Origin: Bizionia saleffrena | GTDB lineage: Bacteria > Bacteroidota > Bacteroidia > Flavobacteriales > Flavobacteriaceae | Length of the DNA stretch: 64,000 nt | Reading direction: 5' to 3' | NCBI RefSeq assembly: GCF_008086175.1 | Contig: NZ_VSKM01000001.1 | Location: 248,001 to 312,000 of the forward strand | Shown here: positions 47,292-55,484 of the stretch, one piece after another | Position numbering within the stretch: the stretch's first letter is position 1 | Layout of the letters: each line of letters opens with the position of its first letter | Translations under genes and position numbers: made by a program | Notes under the pieces: model-generated | Told to the model about the DNA's origin: nothing | Database searches by the model: none | The model's input: the letters and a program-made list of their open reading frames with translations, nothing else

Positions 47292-47368
47292 GGCCTCGTG
47301 GCGCAACTGAATAGCGCACTTGATTACGGCTCAAGAGGTTACTGGTTTGAATCCAGTCGAGGTCACCA
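47292..47368 (+). tRNA. tRNA-Arg (anticodon ACG)
   Basis: Acceptor GGCCTCG pairs with CGAGGTC (one G-U); D-stem GCGC/GCGC; anticodon stem CTTGA/TCAAG around loop TTACGGC, anticodon ACG; T-stem ACTGG/CCAGT with TTTGAAT loop; CCA is encoded. The 3' 49 bp are repeated at 55389-55437, so the gene has been the target of integration; the sequence from about 47318 on was contributed by the element or is identical in both. Confidence 0.95.
47318..47366 (+). other. attL: 49-bp direct repeat within tRNA-Arg
   Basis: The stretch from ACTTGATTACGGC (anticodon arm) to GAGGTCAC is identical to 55389-55437. The tRNA stays intact at this end. Confidence 0.92.
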
Positions 47369-47370
47369 GT

Positions 47371-47413
47371 AAAACCAGTACTTAACAGAGTTTTTGTTAG
47401 TACTGGTTTTTTT
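47371..47413 (+). terminator. Terminator after tRNA-Arg
   Basis: AAAACCAGTACTTAAC / GTTAGTACTGGTTTT followed by T-run. A similar hairpin with different stem bases lies after attR. Confidence 0.85.
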
Positions 47414-47414
47414 A

Positions 47415-47438
47415 TTTTCACACTATTTTCACACTTTT
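47415..47438 (+). repeat. Left copy of the 24-bp element-end repeat (candidate integrase arm site)
   Basis: Two TTTTCACACT units at an 11-bp period. The same 24 bases recur exactly at 55257-55280, just inside the other end. In lambda-type integration, arm sites lie inside the att core and are bound by the N-terminal domain of the recombinase. Confidence 0.65.
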
Positions 47439-47545
47439 TCAGAATTAAGGTAGTTTTAAAACATAGTATTAATCATTCTTTCTCAACTATAATTTCTTAT
47501 TTTTATATTTAATTGTTTTTATTTGTTATCTAAATTATAAGAAAT

Positions 47546-47845
47546 ATGAAATTATTTTTAATTGGACTTATATTTTTATTATCCTTTTCTTGTACTAATC
47601 AAGGAATAGATATTCATTTTAACGATAAATCAGCAAAGAAGATTGTTTATACTCAATGTGAAAGAATGAGTACAGAACTTTGCGAGAAGTTTAAAAGAGA
47701 ATATAGGGAAGTACTTTTTCTTAGTGTCCGTGGTCAACAAGGAGATGTTGCAATAATTAGTAATTATGAAAAATCTAAAGAAAATGTTACGATACAAGAC
47801 ATTTTAAATAGAGCCATTAATTTAAGTAAAAATGACTCATTGTAA
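47546..47845 (+). CDS. Small lipoprotein cargo gene
   Basis: 99 residues with a lipoprotein signal (MKLFLIGLIFLLSFSCTNQG, Cys16). The mature part KKIVYTQCERMSTELCEKFKREY has two Cys and is predicted mostly helical. I do not recognise a family. It is the first gene inside the left end of the element and on the opposite strand to the replication genes, so it is probable cargo (morphology). Confidence 0.6.
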   Translation: MKLFLIGLIFLLSFSCTNQGIDIHFNDKSAKKIVYTQCERMSTELCEKFKREYREVLFLSVRGQQGDVAIISNYEKSKENVTIQDILNRAINLSKNDSL

Positions 47846-48098
47846 ATTGTGATTTTTTAATATGAATACTTGTCGAGAAAGACTCCAGTTTTGAAACTGT
47901 TTATATTTGTGATTGTATTTAGTTTTACATTATAAACTACCTCAAAGAAATACATACCAGTAGCGTATATTAAACAATGCTCTTTTATTTATGCATAAGT
48001 ATCTAAATGAATTCCTTTCTAATTGAATATGTGCATTCTCTCGCTCTAATCGAGTAAGTTAAACTCGTATAGCTTCATTGTTTAAGAAGATTATGATT

Positions 48099-48731
48099 TT
48101 ATAATGCTGTTTTAGTTATTACTTTATAGTACAATTGATTATAATAGATTTCATCTCCAACATTGTAATCATCTTCCAATACTATTGTTTGAGTATCTGT
48201 TCCTACTTTAGGTTTGACATCTAAAATTTCGTAGGTGTTATTCTGAGGATTAGAAACAAACAGATTAGGGTGGTTGGAAAGATTGACATTACTTTCGGAG
48301 TATGTAAATTTCGTTGGTTGTGAAGTGTATCTGTTTTCTAAAAATACTCTTTGCCTTTTGTTATTCTCCCATTGAGGTTGTAAATTAACAAAATTAATAT
48401 AATTTACGTGGGAATATACATTTGATGGGGATGGTTGAGTAACGCTAATTATTTGAGCTATCTCAACCTGTATAGAGAAGCCATTTAAATAATCTTTGTT
48501 TAAATCAATCTCTAAAGTGTCTATTGCATAACTTCTCGATTTAGATGTTCCGACAAAAGCAGGTATGACGTTTGAATATGCTTCTACTTTACCGCCTATT
48601 GATTTTTTAATGTCGTAATGATAACCTGTTGTAATTTCAATTCCATTTCCATTTTCATTGTTTACTTGTTCGTCATTTGAAGAGCAGTTAAAAAGTAGAA
48701 TGGAAATTATTAATGTAGCAATTATTTTCAT
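48099..48731 (-). CDS. Lipoprotein of unknown function, element cargo
   Basis: About 210 residues from the ATG at 48731, giving the lipoprotein signal MKIIATLIISILLFNCSSNDEQ. A longer frame upstream (to 48884) is rejected because it places 51 non-signal residues before the lipobox. Mature sequence is beta-rich (YHYDIKKSIGGKVEAYS, SRSYAIDTLEIDLNK). No family recognised. Confidence 0.65.
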   Translation of the reverse strand: MKIIATLIISILLFNCSSNDEQVNNENGNGIEITTGYHYDIKKSIGGKVEAYSNVIPAFVGTSKSRSYAIDTLEIDLNKDYLNGFSIQVEIAQIISVTQPSPSNVYSHVNYINFVNLQPQWENNKRQRVFLENRYTSQPTKFTYSESNVNLSNHPNLFVSNPQNNTYEILDVKPKVGTDTQTIVLEDDYNVGDEIYYNQLYYKVITKTAL

Positions 48732-49002
48732 AATGTTTAGTTTTTTAAATAAATTAATTTGTTTGCGATGTTGTTGTTTTTTGTTAATTAAAAAGGTTTG
48801 ATTTTTTTTAGTTATTGTCTTTAGTGAAATTCCATAAAAAGTTAAAAAATAAAACTTTTGGAAAGTGCTGTCTGCAGTTCTCACAAAACAAAGGTTTTTT
48901 ATCGTGTTCTCGCATTCCTAAATCATAAGCGCAACTTTAACAAAATTCAGCCATTATAGATACTGGTTAAAGGTTGAAGTAAATATAAGTTTTTTTTTTA
49001 AA

Positions 49003-49030
49003 CCTACATTTACTACACTATCTACATTAA
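49003..49030. repeat. Left iteron cluster (three 9-bp units)
   Basis: Read on the minus strand: TAATGTAGA, TAGTGTAGT, AAATGTAGG, three units with period 9. It is inverted relative to the cluster at 53895-53919 and touches the stop codon of the 49027-49608 gene. Confidence 0.6.
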
Positions 49031-49608
49031 TTTATTTTAATATCCATAACAGAAACTCTTTCAGCTTTAGCAATTTTAGCAATTAAACTTAAGTAACGTT
49101 TAGTAGGTTTGCCTTTATACGTTTTTTTAAAGTGCTTAGAATAAAGTTCTTCATAAAGTCTATCTAATTCAAAACAAGCGCCGTAAACCTTATCCAATCG
49201 CCGAAAATATTTACTATAAGTTTGCTTTGTATACAGACCACCTTTAATAGCTGTTCTGTGAATGAACTTACCTTGTATTAAATGTAATATCCTGCATCTT
49301 TTTCCAGTATAAGGACAAATAAAATACCAAATTTCGCCTTTACCTAAGTTAGAATGTGTAGAAACTAAACTAATATTAATATCATAAACCTCATCATTGC
49401 TTTTGTAATTAAGGTTTAAATATTGAAAGTCGCCAGTAATTACAACTTTGATAGTTAAACTACTTGTAACTTCATTGAAACTGTTACGCCACCTAATTAC
49501 TCCACTTTTTGTTTGACCACGTTTTAAATATTTCCATTTTGTCAAGTTCGTGATGCTAATATTTCTTAATTCGTCAAATAACGTTGGAAATGTATATTGT
49601 TTTGGCAT
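49027..49608 (-). CDS. Unknown element protein with CPYTGKRCR motif
   Basis: 193 residues. Seen: a centre with WYFICPYTGKRCRILHL (a Cys pair four residues apart) followed by basic helices (KYFRRLDKVYGACFELDRLYEEL) and Lys-rich end. Similar proteins occur in Bacteroidetes phages and integrative elements as hypothetical proteins. It is the last gene of the replication operon, 18 bp after the primase-like gene. A nucleic-acid-binding role is plausible only. Confidence 0.55.
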   Translation of the reverse strand: MPKQYTFPTLFDELRNISITNLTKWKYLKRGQTKSGVIRWRNSFNEVTSSLTIKVVITGDFQYLNLNYKSNDEVYDINISLVSTHSNLGKGEIWYFICPYTGKRCRILHLIQGKFIHRTAIKGGLYTKQTYSKYFRRLDKVYGACFELDRLYEELYSKHFKKTYKGKPTKRYLSLIAKIAKAERVSVMDIKIN

Positions 49609-49626
49609 AGTGTAGAATTTTGAAAC

Positions 49627-50562
49627 CTAAATCTCTAAGGAACGTTTTATATTAATTAAATAATCTGCGAGGTCTAAACCTTGCTCTATCTCTTCGTCTG
49701 TGGCATTATCTTTTAATAAGGTAGAGATTCTAAATGTTGCTAATTTTGTTAGAGTTTGGATCTGGTTATTCCATAAATCAAAACAGTTTAAATCAGGAAA
49801 CAAAACCACGTTGCGCCCTTTTAAACATCTTGTTTTGGCTTCATTCAGATTATTAACAGAACCGCAAGCCAACCAAATAAACTCAGGTAGGAATACACTT
49901 GAGAGTATTGCTGTTTTTTCGCTCTCTACTATTGCAACTGGTTTACTTGTATCTTCTTTTAATAGATGCTCTCCAAAATAGCATTGCTCCAAATTAAACG
50001 GCTCAAGCCTTAAAGCCTTATGCACCCAATTAATATAATTATAAGGCTCTTTAATTCTTTTGCCGTTAATAGAATTGTAAAGCATAATTTTTCCACTTCT
50101 TATTCTGCTGTTATTATCTACTTGCCAAAATACAGTTGCACCATTCCAAAACTTAGAAGTGCCAATATTATATTTTTCTACTAATTCCTGAGCCGTTTCA
50201 TCATTCCAAATGTTAGACAGAAACTCAACAAAATTATTTTGGCTTTTACTGACTTTGCTCTTTTGCATTAGTTCAGCATCAATAAAATTTGTTTTAGTTT
50301 TTGGTACTGGCTTGAATTGATTAATACGATTGTTCCCTGTTGAAGTTTTAAATGAAATATTATTATCTTGAAAATATTGCTTTGGCTTATAATGATAACC
50401 GCATTTTATTAATCTATTACAGCAACCAACGGCATCATTTAAATGCTCGTTGGTATGTAAATCAATATACTTGGTAAACACGTTGTTTTTATTGCAGTTA
50501 GGACAGCGGAAGCGTGTTTTCATTCCCTTGTAAGGTTCTAATGTGTATCTGAGTTCTTTCAT
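49627..50562 (-). CDS. DUF6371-like primase-related protein (Zn ribbon plus toprim-like)
   Basis: 311 residues. An N-terminal Zn-ribbon: CPNC (20-23) and CCNRLIKCGYHYKPKQYF (47-64). A toprim-like core follows at about 205-260 (PVAIVESEKTAILSS with E213, and NVVLFPDLNCFD with D257). This is the arrangement of DNA-primase-like proteins of Bacteroidetes mobile elements annotated as DUF6371. It probably initiates DNA synthesis together with the P4-type helicase encoded 4 bp upstream. Confidence 0.65.
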   Translation of the reverse strand: MKELRYTLEPYKGMKTRFRCPNCNKNNVFTKYIDLHTNEHLNDAVGCCNRLIKCGYHYKPKQYFQDNNISFKTSTGNNRINQFKPVPKTKTNFIDAELMQKSKVSKSQNNFVEFLSNIWNDETAQELVEKYNIGTSKFWNGATVFWQVDNNSRIRSGKIMLYNSINGKRIKEPYNYINWVHKALRLEPFNLEQCYFGEHLLKEDTSKPVAIVESEKTAILSSVFLPEFIWLACGSVNNLNEAKTRCLKGRNVVLFPDLNCFDLWNNQIQTLTKLATFRISTLLKDNATDEEIEQGLDLADYLINIKRSLEI

Positions 50563-50566
50563 AGTG

Positions 50567-52060
50567 CTAAAAGTCTGTTTCGTTCACGTCTTCACTTTTA
50601 CGCTCTATAAAGACAGCATTTCCATAACTTTTTCGCCTTACTATAAAATCATTCTTTTTTAACCTGCTTGAAAATGTACGTAGAGAACATAAGCCGTAAC
50701 CACTATCTAAACAGTAACTTTTATACTCAGCGTAAAGGTCTTTTAGTGGTCTGTCATCTGCAACCGATTTTTGGTAATTCTCGTCATCAATAAACATTAG
50801 TACGCTGTCGCTTTCCTTTTGATATTGTAGAATTTCATTTTGTACAATTTGACTATCTGTAAAGTTTTTGTTTTGTAACAGCTGAGTTAAGCCATTTAAA
50901 ACCCAGTTAAAGACTCCAGATAGCTCAGTTTGAATTATACGTTTAGCAAGGTCTACATCTTTTTTTTTATCAGGTATGGCTACTCTAAAAGGTAGAATTA
51001 TAAACCTACGAAAAAACGCTCTTGTATTTTCAGTTTCTTTTGGCAACTCATTACAATTAAACATAAAGCGTGCATAATCTGTAATTATCTGAGTATTTTT
51101 ATACAATAACCTCGCTTCTACTGGTTCGCCTGAGATGAGAAGCTTAAAAACATTGCTTTCTAATTTCCCATTAATTTCCGAGCCGTAATTAAGTAACTTA
51201 TTAACTAATTGCGCTCTTGAGTTTCCATTCTCAGCTGTTAAGGATTGTAAAGAGTAGTTTGCTACATTTTGACTTCCTAATAATGCCATAAGCACATCAA
51301 ACAAAACACTTTTTCCATTTTGACCTGTACCATATAGTAGTAATACTTTTTCAAGCTTTAAAACGCTATTCTTTACAAAAATGTAACCTAAATACTCAGC
51401 AAGTATATTTTGTAATTCCTGCTCAGGCAGAACCTCATCTAAAAACTTTTTAAACTGGGGTGCTGTTGCTTCGCTATCGTAATCAAAAGGTAATTGATAG
51501 GTCAAAAAATCTGACTTCTTAAACGCTCTTAAAATCTGTTTCTTTTGTGATATTTCAAACGTGCCATTGTTTAGATTTATTAAAGTAGTTCCGCTGTTTG
51601 GCTTAATTTCTTGAAGCCCTGCATCTGCTAAAAATTGCTTATACAGTTCTTCTTTAAATAAGTGGTGCTTAGCATCAAATTTATCTACACTCATTTTTAG
51701 TGCTGTACTACCTAAAAAATCCTTAAAGGCTTCTTCTTCTACACTTTCCCAGTACTCAGAATTGAACAAATAAATAAAGTCACTCTTACGGCATAAACTA
51801 AAACCATTATCGTTTACAGTTTTTAGAAGTATCTCAATACAAGCAACTAAAAAATGTTTCTTTTGTAGTTTGTCTTTGTCGTTATCCAGTCTGCAATATT
51901 CTCTAAAATTTACTGGCTCTACATTTTTAAGCATCTCAGCTAATATATTAGCAACTGAGTTTTGTTTTAAGTTTTCTTTGTCCATTTGCACGGCTTCTAA
52001 TAGTGTTTCTGTTTCCTTTAATACCTCATCAATACCAATACTTATTTTTTCTATTTTCAT
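50567..52060 (-). CDS. P4-type primase/SF3 helicase
   Basis: 497 residues. N-terminal D5_N-like region (about 50-200), then SF3 helicase: Walker A GTGQNGKS (244-251), SEINGK (acid-type Walker B region) and FMFNCNELP (sensor 1), RAFFRRFIILPFRV (Arg finger and C-terminus). It is the replicative helicase of P4-like satellites and many plasmids. Together with the following primase-like gene it can replicate an excised circle. The iteron clusters are candidate binding sites. Confidence 0.82.
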   Translation of the reverse strand: MKIEKISIGIDEVLKETETLLEAVQMDKENLKQNSVANILAEMLKNVEPVNFREYCRLDNDKDKLQKKHFLVACIEILLKTVNDNGFSLCRKSDFIYLFNSEYWESVEEEAFKDFLGSTALKMSVDKFDAKHHLFKEELYKQFLADAGLQEIKPNSGTTLINLNNGTFEISQKKQILRAFKKSDFLTYQLPFDYDSEATAPQFKKFLDEVLPEQELQNILAEYLGYIFVKNSVLKLEKVLLLYGTGQNGKSVLFDVLMALLGSQNVANYSLQSLTAENGNSRAQLVNKLLNYGSEINGKLESNVFKLLISGEPVEARLLYKNTQIITDYARFMFNCNELPKETENTRAFFRRFIILPFRVAIPDKKKDVDLAKRIIQTELSGVFNWVLNGLTQLLQNKNFTDSQIVQNEILQYQKESDSVLMFIDDENYQKSVADDRPLKDLYAEYKSYCLDSGYGLCSLRTFSSRLKKNDFIVRRKSYGNAVFIERKSEDVNETDF

Positions 52061-52063
52061 CGC

Positions 52064-52486
52064 CTAAAACAAGTTTAATTGGTTTGACTGTGGCAATAAC
52101 TCTAAATCGTTCCAACCATTAGAGTTAGTAGAAACGAATTGTACGTTATTAGAGCCAGTAGTCGGACATTTTCCGACCATCACAACTTTTAATAGTTTTC
52201 TTTTTTCGCAGTATGACTTAACTTCACATAAGTATTTGTGTGGTATCCCTGTAATTTTAGAAACCGTCGCTACTGTTGTGGTATGTTTTTTTAGATAATT
52301 ATAGAAACGGTTTCTATATTCTAATCTAAACACATTCGCTAAATATGGTAAACTAAAACTATTACAAATCTTAGGTTGTTCTAAAACATCAATGTATTTT
52401 GATTGTGCAACAAACGCTTTTAATTGCTCTATTTTTTCGTTATCTTGCTCTTGTCTTATGTTAGAGCTGTTATCTTGTTTACTCAT
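52064..52486 (-). CDS. Small element protein with helix-turn-helix-like segment
   Basis: 140 residues. The middle is helical and basic: RNRFYNYLKKHTTTVATVSKITGIPHKYLCEVKSYCEKRK, resembling a DNA-binding HTH with short turn. It lies 3 bp before the primase/helicase gene and overlaps the HTH gene by one base. Related proteins are common hypothetical members of Bacteroidetes elements. Confidence 0.55.
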   Translation of the reverse strand: MSKQDNSSNIRQEQDNEKIEQLKAFVAQSKYIDVLEQPKICNSFSLPYLANVFRLEYRNRFYNYLKKHTTTVATVSKITGIPHKYLCEVKSYCEKRKLLKVVMVGKCPTTGSNNVQFVSTNSNGWNDLELLPQSNQLNLF

Positions 52487-52827
52487 TATTTCAGCTCTTT
52501 ATTTTTGTTAGACAAATACTTATCTGTTTCAGCTTTCAACTCGTTTAGAGTTTTTTGCTTTCCAGTTTTTATCCAATCTTCAATAATTTCAGATTTGAAA
52601 AAATAAAGTCGATTACCTTTTTTATGATAGGGTATCTCATTTCGTTGCACGTAGCCATAGAGAGTAGGCACGCTTAAGTTTGTTAACTCAGCAACTTCTC
52701 TAATTGTTAAAGGGTTGTTTTGCGTCTGTGGTTTAGCCGTGGTAAGTATTAAGGCTTTTAATTCCCTCACTTCGATTGTGAGTGTTGCAACTACATTAGG
52801 TAATTGCTCAAATTTTAGTGCTTCCAT
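52486..52827 (-). CDS. MerR-like HTH protein (excisionase type)
   Basis: 113 residues. The motif LTIREVAELTNLSVPTLYGY with NEIPYHKKGNRLYFFKSEIIEDW is the standard short winged HTH used by excisionases and Bacteroidetes helix-turn-helix domain proteins. In an integrative element it normally controls integrase direction or replication. It shares its end base with the next gene. Confidence 0.75.
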   Translation of the reverse strand: MEALKFEQLPNVVATLTIEVRELKALILTTAKPQTQNNPLTIREVAELTNLSVPTLYGYVQRNEIPYHKKGNRLYFFKSEIIEDWIKTGKQKTLNELKAETDKYLSNKNKELK

Positions 52828-52936
52828 TACAATGTTATTTAAATATTTATGTAATGGTATAAGTTTATTACTGAGCTAAAAACAGTCAAAGGGTTTTAGG
52901 TTTCTTTTTAGGCTTGTTAGGTCGGTTTTAAGGTTT

Positions 52937-53884
52937 TTACTTAGCAAAATCAGTGTAGTCATTTTCGTTAAACCCATGAAAAGCTTGATTTAAAATATTA
53001 AAATATTTACGTTTAATCTTTGTTTGATTAGATTCTACTTTTCTATTATAGAAGTAAAAATTATAAAATATTTTTCTGACTGTTTTCTTTGTGATTCCTT
53101 GGCAATTAAAATCTTGTTTAATTGGTTTTTTATCAATAAATACAGATTTTATAAAAATTAAAAGTTGTTCTTGAGTCAGATAGAACTCATTATTTTTGTT
53201 TGTTGTTTTAGTTAATACATTAAAGTGATTATAAACATCTGTAATCTTAATTTTTGGAATAAGGTTGTTTTGAAGGTCTTCTAAATCTTTATTAGATAAA
53301 TTGTATTTTCTGTTATCTTTAGTTGGGCTTGACTTAATCTTAAATTCATTTTTTTTACTCTCAGCTTCTTTTTTTAAAGAATTTTTCAAAAAACCCATAG
53401 CAAAATAAAACGACAAAAAAGCAAAGGGAAAGACTCTTTTTCTCATTTTCTTATAGTCTTCAAAGCTGTCCATTCTCTTTAAAATAGGATTAAATGCTTT
53501 ATACGTTGGAACCTCCCAATTATTGTTGTGGTATTGAAGTGACGCTAACTCATTAAAAGTTTCCTCTAATTCCATATTTTCAAAAACTTCCATTTCAAAA
53601 AGGGCGACTTTAACTCTCTCTGTTTCGAAATCATTTGTTAATTCCGCTAAGTAGTTCAAAATTTCTATATTAGAATATTCTCTTTTGTATTCATTATTTA
53701 ATTCGTGAATAAATCTTTTTAATTCCAAATTATCAATTTCATTGGCGAGCTTTTTCAGTTCGTGGATAGTGCCTTTTATTTCATGATCATAGTTTATCAG
53801 GATGGTATGCTGTTCAATTTCCGCTAAACCGCTAATTTTCGCTAAAAAATCTGAGAAACTTATGTTGTTCGGGTTTAATATCAT
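52937..53884 (-). CDS. Unknown element protein (C-terminal basic, helical)
   Basis: About 315 residues from the ATG at 53884 (MILNPNNISFSDFLAKI). The N-terminal half is acidic and helical (LAELTNDFETERVKVALFEMEVFENME); the C-terminal half is basic with many Lys and Tyr (FYNFYFYNRKVESNQTKIKRKYF). I recognise no family. It is the first gene of the replication operon. The right-hand iteron cluster sits at 11-35 bp before its start, so it could be autoregulated by the iteron-binding protein. Confidence 0.6.
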   Translation of the reverse strand: MILNPNNISFSDFLAKISGLAEIEQHTILINYDHEIKGTIHELKKLANEIDNLELKRFIHELNNEYKREYSNIEILNYLAELTNDFETERVKVALFEMEVFENMELEETFNELASLQYHNNNWEVPTYKAFNPILKRMDSFEDYKKMRKRVFPFAFLSFYFAMGFLKNSLKKEAESKKNEFKIKSSPTKDNRKYNLSNKDLEDLQNNLIPKIKITDVYNHFNVLTKTTNKNNEFYLTQEQLLIFIKSVFIDKKPIKQDFNCQGITKKTVRKIFYNFYFYNRKVESNQTKIKRKYFNILNQAFHGFNENDYTDFAK

Positions 53885-53894
53885 AACTTTTTTT

Positions 53895-53919
53895 ATGTAG
53901 TTAATGTAGTAAATGTAGG
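53895..53919. repeat. Right iteron cluster (three 9-bp units)
   Basis: ATGTAGTTA, ATGTAGTAA, ATGTAGGTC, period 9, inverted relative to the left cluster at 49003-49030 and about 4.9 kb from it. Each cluster ends in the same AAATGTAGG unit. Confidence 0.65.
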
Positions 53920-53967
53920 TCAGAATAAAAACAAAATATCGCAAGTAAAATAAAGAGTTGTTTTTTT

Positions 53968-55227
53968 TTAAAAATCAAGCAAGCTATTAGCAAATTCTTT
54001 TTTTGCATCATCTTCAAAACCTGCAAAATAATTCTTTGTTACGCTGAGGTCACTATGATTTAAGGCTTCGCTTATAAACTCCATAGATGCGCCTTTACGA
54101 AGTGAATTAGTAGCGAATGAGTGTCTTGCCCAATAGGTGCTTAAATCGTTCGGCAAATCGTTTGCTTTAGCTACTCTTTTAATATGGTCGTTAATGTAGC
54201 GAGTGAAGTTTTTAATCTTTTTGTATTGTGCTAAACTATCATCTTTAATATCAATAATACTAAACACAAAACCGCTTTTAACTTCATTACCATAATCTGC
54301 AATTACTTGCTTTGTGAAGTCGGTTAAGAATATTGTAATAGTTGTTTTTTCTGCTGTCTTATCAAATGTTTTTGCTCTATAATAAGAAAACTTATCATCT
54401 TTAATATCTGAGTATTTTAGTAGTGCTACATCTTTTAAATTCATTCCATTACAAACGTAACTAAAAAACCAAAACGCTTTTGCTTTGGCTTCATTTTCAT
54501 TTTTGACCTCAGCATTAAATAAAACTTTTAATTGAGTAGAAGTTAAAGCTTTCTTTACTTTCTTAGTTTTAGGTATTTTATACTTCCCCGCTTTTTTAAG
54601 TCCAAAAGGATAAACCTCTTTATTAATATCATTACTTGCAATAGCATTGTTAAAAACCACTCTCAAGGTTCTTGTATAAATTGAGATTGTAGTGTAGCTT
54701 TTACCTTTAGAAACCATAAAACTTTCATAATCGTTTAACCAGTCTGCTGTGATAGTTTCAAAAGTCAACTTATCTATTGCGCATTTTTTCTCATTCTCGC
54801 TAAATTCTTTAAATGAATTAAGAGTGTATTTGTAACTTTCAGCCGTTCCGATTTTACCTCTTTTAATATTCTCTTTTATTACTTCTTCAAAATGATACTG
54901 AACGTTGTTTTTATCTGAGGACTTTCTAAAGAGTTTCATTTCAAACTTTTTAAAATCAAAGACTGTCATTTGTTCAGCAACTACATTTGCTCTTTTCTCA
55001 ATATCCTGAAGCTTAAAAAGTATTTCTTTATTCTTACCTCTTAATTTTTTGTTTTCTGCATTTATCCAAATGGTATCAAATTCTTCTTGAGTTAAATCTA
55101 TTCCAGTAGTAAAGTATCTTACTTTTTTAATATTATTGAGTTTGTTGTAAACTCTTAGTTTAATATTAAACTTTCCGTTTTCTTTTGCTCGCCTTTTTTC
55201 AAAGTAAATAGATATTATGTAACTCAT
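53968..55227 (-). CDS. int: Tyrosine recombinase (integrase) of the element
   Basis: About 419 residues from the ATG at 55227; the longer frame upstream overlaps the arm repeat. The N-terminal part is arm-type (about 1-100), then SAM-like core DNA-binding and catalytic domains. Catalytic pattern: the usual first Arg position is within CNGMNLKD (Asn here), the second is YWAR (Tyr replaces His of HxxR, Arg present), then His in LNHSD and Tyr in VTKNYFAGF. A Bacteroidetes integrase family with this NGMN form exists, so it may be active. It lies next to attR and is read toward the inside. Confidence 0.85.
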   Translation of the reverse strand: MSYIISIYFEKRRAKENGKFNIKLRVYNKLNNIKKVRYFTTGIDLTQEEFDTIWINAENKKLRGKNKEILFKLQDIEKRANVVAEQMTVFDFKKFEMKLFRKSSDKNNVQYHFEEVIKENIKRGKIGTAESYKYTLNSFKEFSENEKKCAIDKLTFETITADWLNDYESFMVSKGKSYTTISIYTRTLRVVFNNAIASNDINKEVYPFGLKKAGKYKIPKTKKVKKALTSTQLKVLFNAEVKNENEAKAKAFWFFSYVCNGMNLKDVALLKYSDIKDDKFSYYRAKTFDKTAEKTTITIFLTDFTKQVIADYGNEVKSGFVFSIIDIKDDSLAQYKKIKNFTRYINDHIKRVAKANDLPNDLSTYWARHSFATNSLRKGASMEFISEALNHSDLSVTKNYFAGFEDDAKKEFANSLLDF

Positions 55228-55256
55228 TGTCTTATTGTTTAAAACAAAGATAATCG

Positions 55257-55280
55257 TTTTCACACTATTTTCACACTTTT
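55257..55280 (+). repeat. Right copy of the 24-bp element-end repeat
   Basis: Identical to 47415-47438. It lies 29 bp upstream of the integrase start and 109 bp inside attR, so binding could both assist recombination and regulate int. Confidence 0.65.
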
Positions 55281-55388
55281 AATATTAATAAACAAGTAAC
55301 AGATATTAATAAAAAGCATTACATTTGCATTATATTAAGGCTTTAAGGCTTGTTTAGTAATGAACGAATAACTAACAAATAAGCAAAT

Positions 55389-55437
55389 ACTTGATTACGG
55401 CTCAAGAGGTTACTGGTTTGAATCCAGTCGAGGTCAC
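55389..55437 (+). other. attR: 49-bp copy of the tRNA-Arg 3' part
   Basis: Identical to 47318-47366. No acceptor 5' half is present, so this is not a functional tRNA. The following hairpin and poly-T resemble the original tRNA terminator. Confidence 0.93.
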
Positions 55438-55441
55438 TACT

Positions 55442-55484
55442 AAAACCAACATTTACAAAGCTTTTGTAAATGTTGGTTTTTTTA
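55442..55484 (+). terminator. Terminator-like hairpin after attR
   Basis: AAAACCAACATTTACAAA / TTTGTAAATGTTGGTTTT and T-run. Probably the terminator of the original tRNA gene before integration. Confidence 0.8.

Larger units (their letters stand above)
47318..55437. mobile_element. Integrated element of about 8.1 kb in tRNA-Arg (P4-satellite-like)
   Basis: Bounded by 49-bp direct repeats, 47318-47366 (within tRNA-Arg) and 55389-55437. The contents, right to left, are tyrosine recombinase, unknown protein, small HTH protein, unknown DNA-binding-like protein, P4-type primase/helicase, primase-like Zn/toprim protein and an unknown protein, with two secreted/lipoprotein cargo genes at the left end. 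Terminal 24-bp repeats and paired iteron clusters are present. No capsid, packaging or conjugation gene is seen, so movement would need a helper. The name satellite is inference. Confidence 0.85.

Noticed and set aside
48732-48884. N-terminal extension of the 48099 lipoprotein
   Set aside because: It would put 51 residues in front of a clear lipoprotein signal.
55389-55437. Second tRNA-Arg gene
   Set aside because: Only the 3' 49 bp are present; the acceptor 5' strand and D-arm are missing. It is attR.
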